A stretch of 9,090 bases of DNA from Fulvivirga aurantia (GTDB lineage: Bacteria; Bacteroidota; Bacteroidia; Cytophagales; Cyclobacteriaceae), in NCBI RefSeq assembly GCF_009711475.1, contig NZ_SMMD01000810.1, positions 1 to 9,090 on the forward strand, in the 5' to 3' direction. Shown piece after piece: positions 7,520 to 9,090 of this stretch; position 1 is the stretch's first letter, and every line of letters begins with the position of its first letter. The translations under genes were made by a program, and so were the position numbers. The notes under the pieces were generated by a model that saw nothing but the letters and a program-made list of their open reading frames with translations, was not told where the DNA came from and did no database searches.

Positions 7520-7558
7520 CAATTACTTAAATTTTGAATTTCTAATCTATCGGTAATT

Positions 7559-7579
7559 TGTTATTTTAACAAAATAACA
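7559..7579. promoter_or_regulatory. Perfect 9-base-arm palindrome in the divergent intergenic region
   Basis: TGTTATTTT (7559-7567) and AAAATAACA (7571-7579) are perfect inverted repeats around the trinucleotide AAC. The 21-base site lies 39 bases upstream of the barrel gene start and 86 bases before the PorP-like start, so a dimeric regulator bound here could act on one or both. It does not match the FNR or CRP consensus. In AT-rich intergenic DNA such a repeat can occur by chance, and I found no convincing core promoter on either side. Confidence 0.4.
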
Positions 7580-7665
7580 TCTCTCAAGTATTTAATTTTT
7601 CTTTTTGCGGTTACAAAGTAATGACTTAAGGTACTAACAACAGGTGCCTTTTTTAATCTAACTAA

Positions 7666-9090
7666 ATGAAATATTTTTTAACCTTACTGGGCCTAATATT
7701 AGTTTCACAATCATTTTCTCAAACCCGGATAACGAATCATTATTTTTTAAATCCGGCCGTCTATAACTCGTCTTTTGTAGGTTATAGTCACTATACAGAA
7801 ATCCATCTGAATAGACGCCAACAATGGCAAGGAATTGAGGGAGCTCCTATTTCCAACGCTTTTGACCTTCAAATACCGTCCGGAAGAGGCGCATTCGGTT
7901 TTAAAGCTTACAACGAACAAAATGGAATATTAGATCACTCTTCAGCTTCTCTTACATTTAGCTATCAGGTACCCTTCAATGTAAATCATGGTCTTCGCTT
8001 TGGCCTTTCAGGAGGCGCTGGCATAAACTCGATAGATTTAGATGAGGTAAATATCAACGATCCGGCTGTTAATCAACTGAGTGACAACTCCTTAAAAGTA
8101 ATAGGTGATTTTGGCTTTGCCTACTATTACAAATCTCTTTATCTGGGATTTGCCCTACCTCACCTTTTTACTGATAGCTTAGTAAGCCAGGAGTCTTTCC
8201 AGCAAATTGATTTTAGCCCGACAGACAATTATATTCTATCAGCTAAATACACTATTGAGCTTGCTGAAAACCGTATAGCTTTTGAACCTAATGTAATTTA
8301 TAGAGTATTTGGCAATAACGAATCTCAGTTTGAAGCACAAGGGATACTCACCTTCTTAAATACGATATGGGTCGGTGGTTCGTACCGACAGGATTATGGA
8401 GTAACTACACATGTAGGCCTAAACATTAAAGATAAATTCAGTTTCGGTTTTGCTTATGAACTGGCCAGTGATCAAGTTTCTGGGTTTAACAACGGTTCAC
8501 ATGAATTTCATTTAAGACTGAGATTGGGCAAGAAAAAAGAAATTAAAGCTAAGGAGCCTGTAGACCGGGATGTAATAACCGATACTATTGAAGAAGAAAA
8601 ACAGGAACCGGCAAAAGAAGAGATAGAAGAAAAACAAGAAGAAGATGAGGAGGAGAAGATAGATAATAAAAAAGAGGAGGCAGATGCATCTACAGGAGAA
8701 AAGCCGTCAGAAGAAAAGCCTCAAAAAGAAGATGTCAATAACCAGCAAACCAAAAGTGAGGTTATTAGTAAGGCGAATACCACTGAGCCGGAAGTAGAAA
8801 GCCCTGAACAGCCAATTGAAAATAATGTTAAACAGGGAATTAAAGAAGAGCAAATAGCGAAAGAAGAAACTGCAGATGGCACAAGTGATGAACCGGTGAG
8901 ACTGAAGAAAGGAAAGCACCTTTTAGAACTAGATTATGGACATTATGTAATTGTCGGAGCTTTCTCACAATTTGAAAATGCTGAAAACTATAGTGACAAA
9001 CTATTCCAAATGGGCTACGAAAACACTTTTGGTTACAACAGTCAGAAACAGCTCTACTATGTTATTTATAGTGAATCAAATTCTAGTGAA
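7666..9090 (+). CDS. PorP/SprF-like T9SS membrane protein with acidic linker and SPOR domain (3' partial)
   Basis: The reading frame is open from ATG 7666 to the window edge: 475 codons with no stop, so the gene is incomplete at its 3' end. Residues 1-19 are a signal peptide ending QSFSQ. Residues 20-288 form a PorP/SprF-type beta-barrel: TNHYFLNPAVYNSSFVGY and RRQQWQGIEGAPISNAF match the family's N-terminal pattern of NP-A-YN then R-QW-G-GAP. PorP/SprF proteins sit in the outer membrane and, with partners such as PorE or SprB, serve type IX secretion, surface attachment or gliding motility. Residues 289-420 are a low-complexity linker rich in Glu and Lys, densest at 308-352. Residues about 424-469 (GHYVIVGAFSQFENAENYSDKL...YYVIYS) look like a SPOR domain, which binds peptidoglycan stripped of stem peptides. 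The barrel would anchor in the outer membrane and the linker would span the periplasm to the cell wall. The barrel call is strong; the SPOR call is good but cut off. Confidence 0.85.
   Translation, partial: MKYFLTLLGLILVSQSFSQTRITNHYFLNPAVYNSSFVGYSHYTEIHLNRRQQWQGIEGAPISNAFDLQIPSGRGAFGFKAYNEQNGILDHSSASLTFSYQVPFNVNHGLRFGLSGGAGINSIDLDEVNINDPAVNQLSDNSLKVIGDFGFAYYYKSLYLGFALPHLFTDSLVSQESFQQIDFSPTDNYILSAKYTIELAENRIAFEPNVIYRVFGNNESQFEAQGILTFLNTIWVGGSYRQDYGVTTHVGLNIKDKFSFGFAYELASDQVSGFNNGSHEFHLRLRLGKKKEIKAKEPVDRDVITDTIEEEKQEPAKEEIEEKQEEDEEEKIDNKKEEADASTGEKPSEEKPQKEDVNNQQTKSEVISKANTTEPEVESPEQPIENNVKQGIKEEQIAKEETADGTSDEPVRLKKGKHLLELDYGHYVIVGAFSQFENAENYSDKLFQMGYENTFGYNSQKQLYYVIYSESNSSE

Noticed and set aside
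8707..8919. Minus-strand frame of 70 codons with a Phe/Leu-rich, membrane-like translation
   Set aside because: It is the complement of the purine-rich Glu/Lys linker, which automatically reads as Phe/Leu/Ser-rich on the other strand.

Overview
The window looks like a chromosomal segment of a Bacteroidota bacterium, most likely a free-living Cytophagales-type organism. The evidence is a TonB-dependent receptor with an N-terminal carboxypeptidase-like domain, a lipoprotein with an Asp/Glu-rich start, a PorP/SprF-type protein of the type IX secretion system (T9SS), promoter-like elements of the Bacteroidota TTG / TAnnTTTG type, start codons without Shine-Dalgarno sequences, and moderate-to-low GC. 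I cannot name a species from sequence alone.

Layout. Positions 1-57 hold no gene; they carry a motif resembling an insertion-sequence end. Positions 58-3619 (minus strand) are a two-gene operon: a TonB-dependent outer-membrane receptor followed 7 bases later by a DUF4374 lipoprotein. This pair resembles the receptor and lipoprotein of the Bacteroides Xus xenosiderophore uptake system. Upstream of the receptor, 3620-3856 contains a likely promoter, three regularly spaced TCACTAG repeats (two of them forming inverted repeats), and an intrinsic terminator belonging to the next gene. Positions 3857-5596 (minus) encode a DEAD-box RNA helicase with a DbpA-type RNA-binding domain and an Arg/Gly-rich tail; it has no possible ATG start and must use TTG. 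Divergent from it, 5701-6762 (plus) encodes a DUF748/AsmA-like membrane-anchored protein. Convergent with that, 6773-7519 (minus) encodes an outer-membrane beta-barrel protein. After a 146-base divergent intergenic region with a near-perfect palindrome, 7666-9090 (plus) encodes a PorP/SprF-like protein with a long acidic linker and a C-terminal SPOR domain; it runs off the right edge.

How the genes fit together. Most of the window concerns the cell envelope: ferric-siderophore (or similar) import, AsmA-like envelope maintenance, a barrel protein, and a T9SS/gliding-type module that may be tethered to peptidoglycan. The helicase is a housekeeping gene between them. Apart from the receptor-lipoprotein pair, the genes appear to be separate transcription units. 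The most interesting points are the PorP-SPOR fusion, the repeat array upstream of the uptake operon, and the possible insertion-sequence end where a third uptake gene might be expected. I saw no CRISPR array, rRNA, tRNA or defence system.
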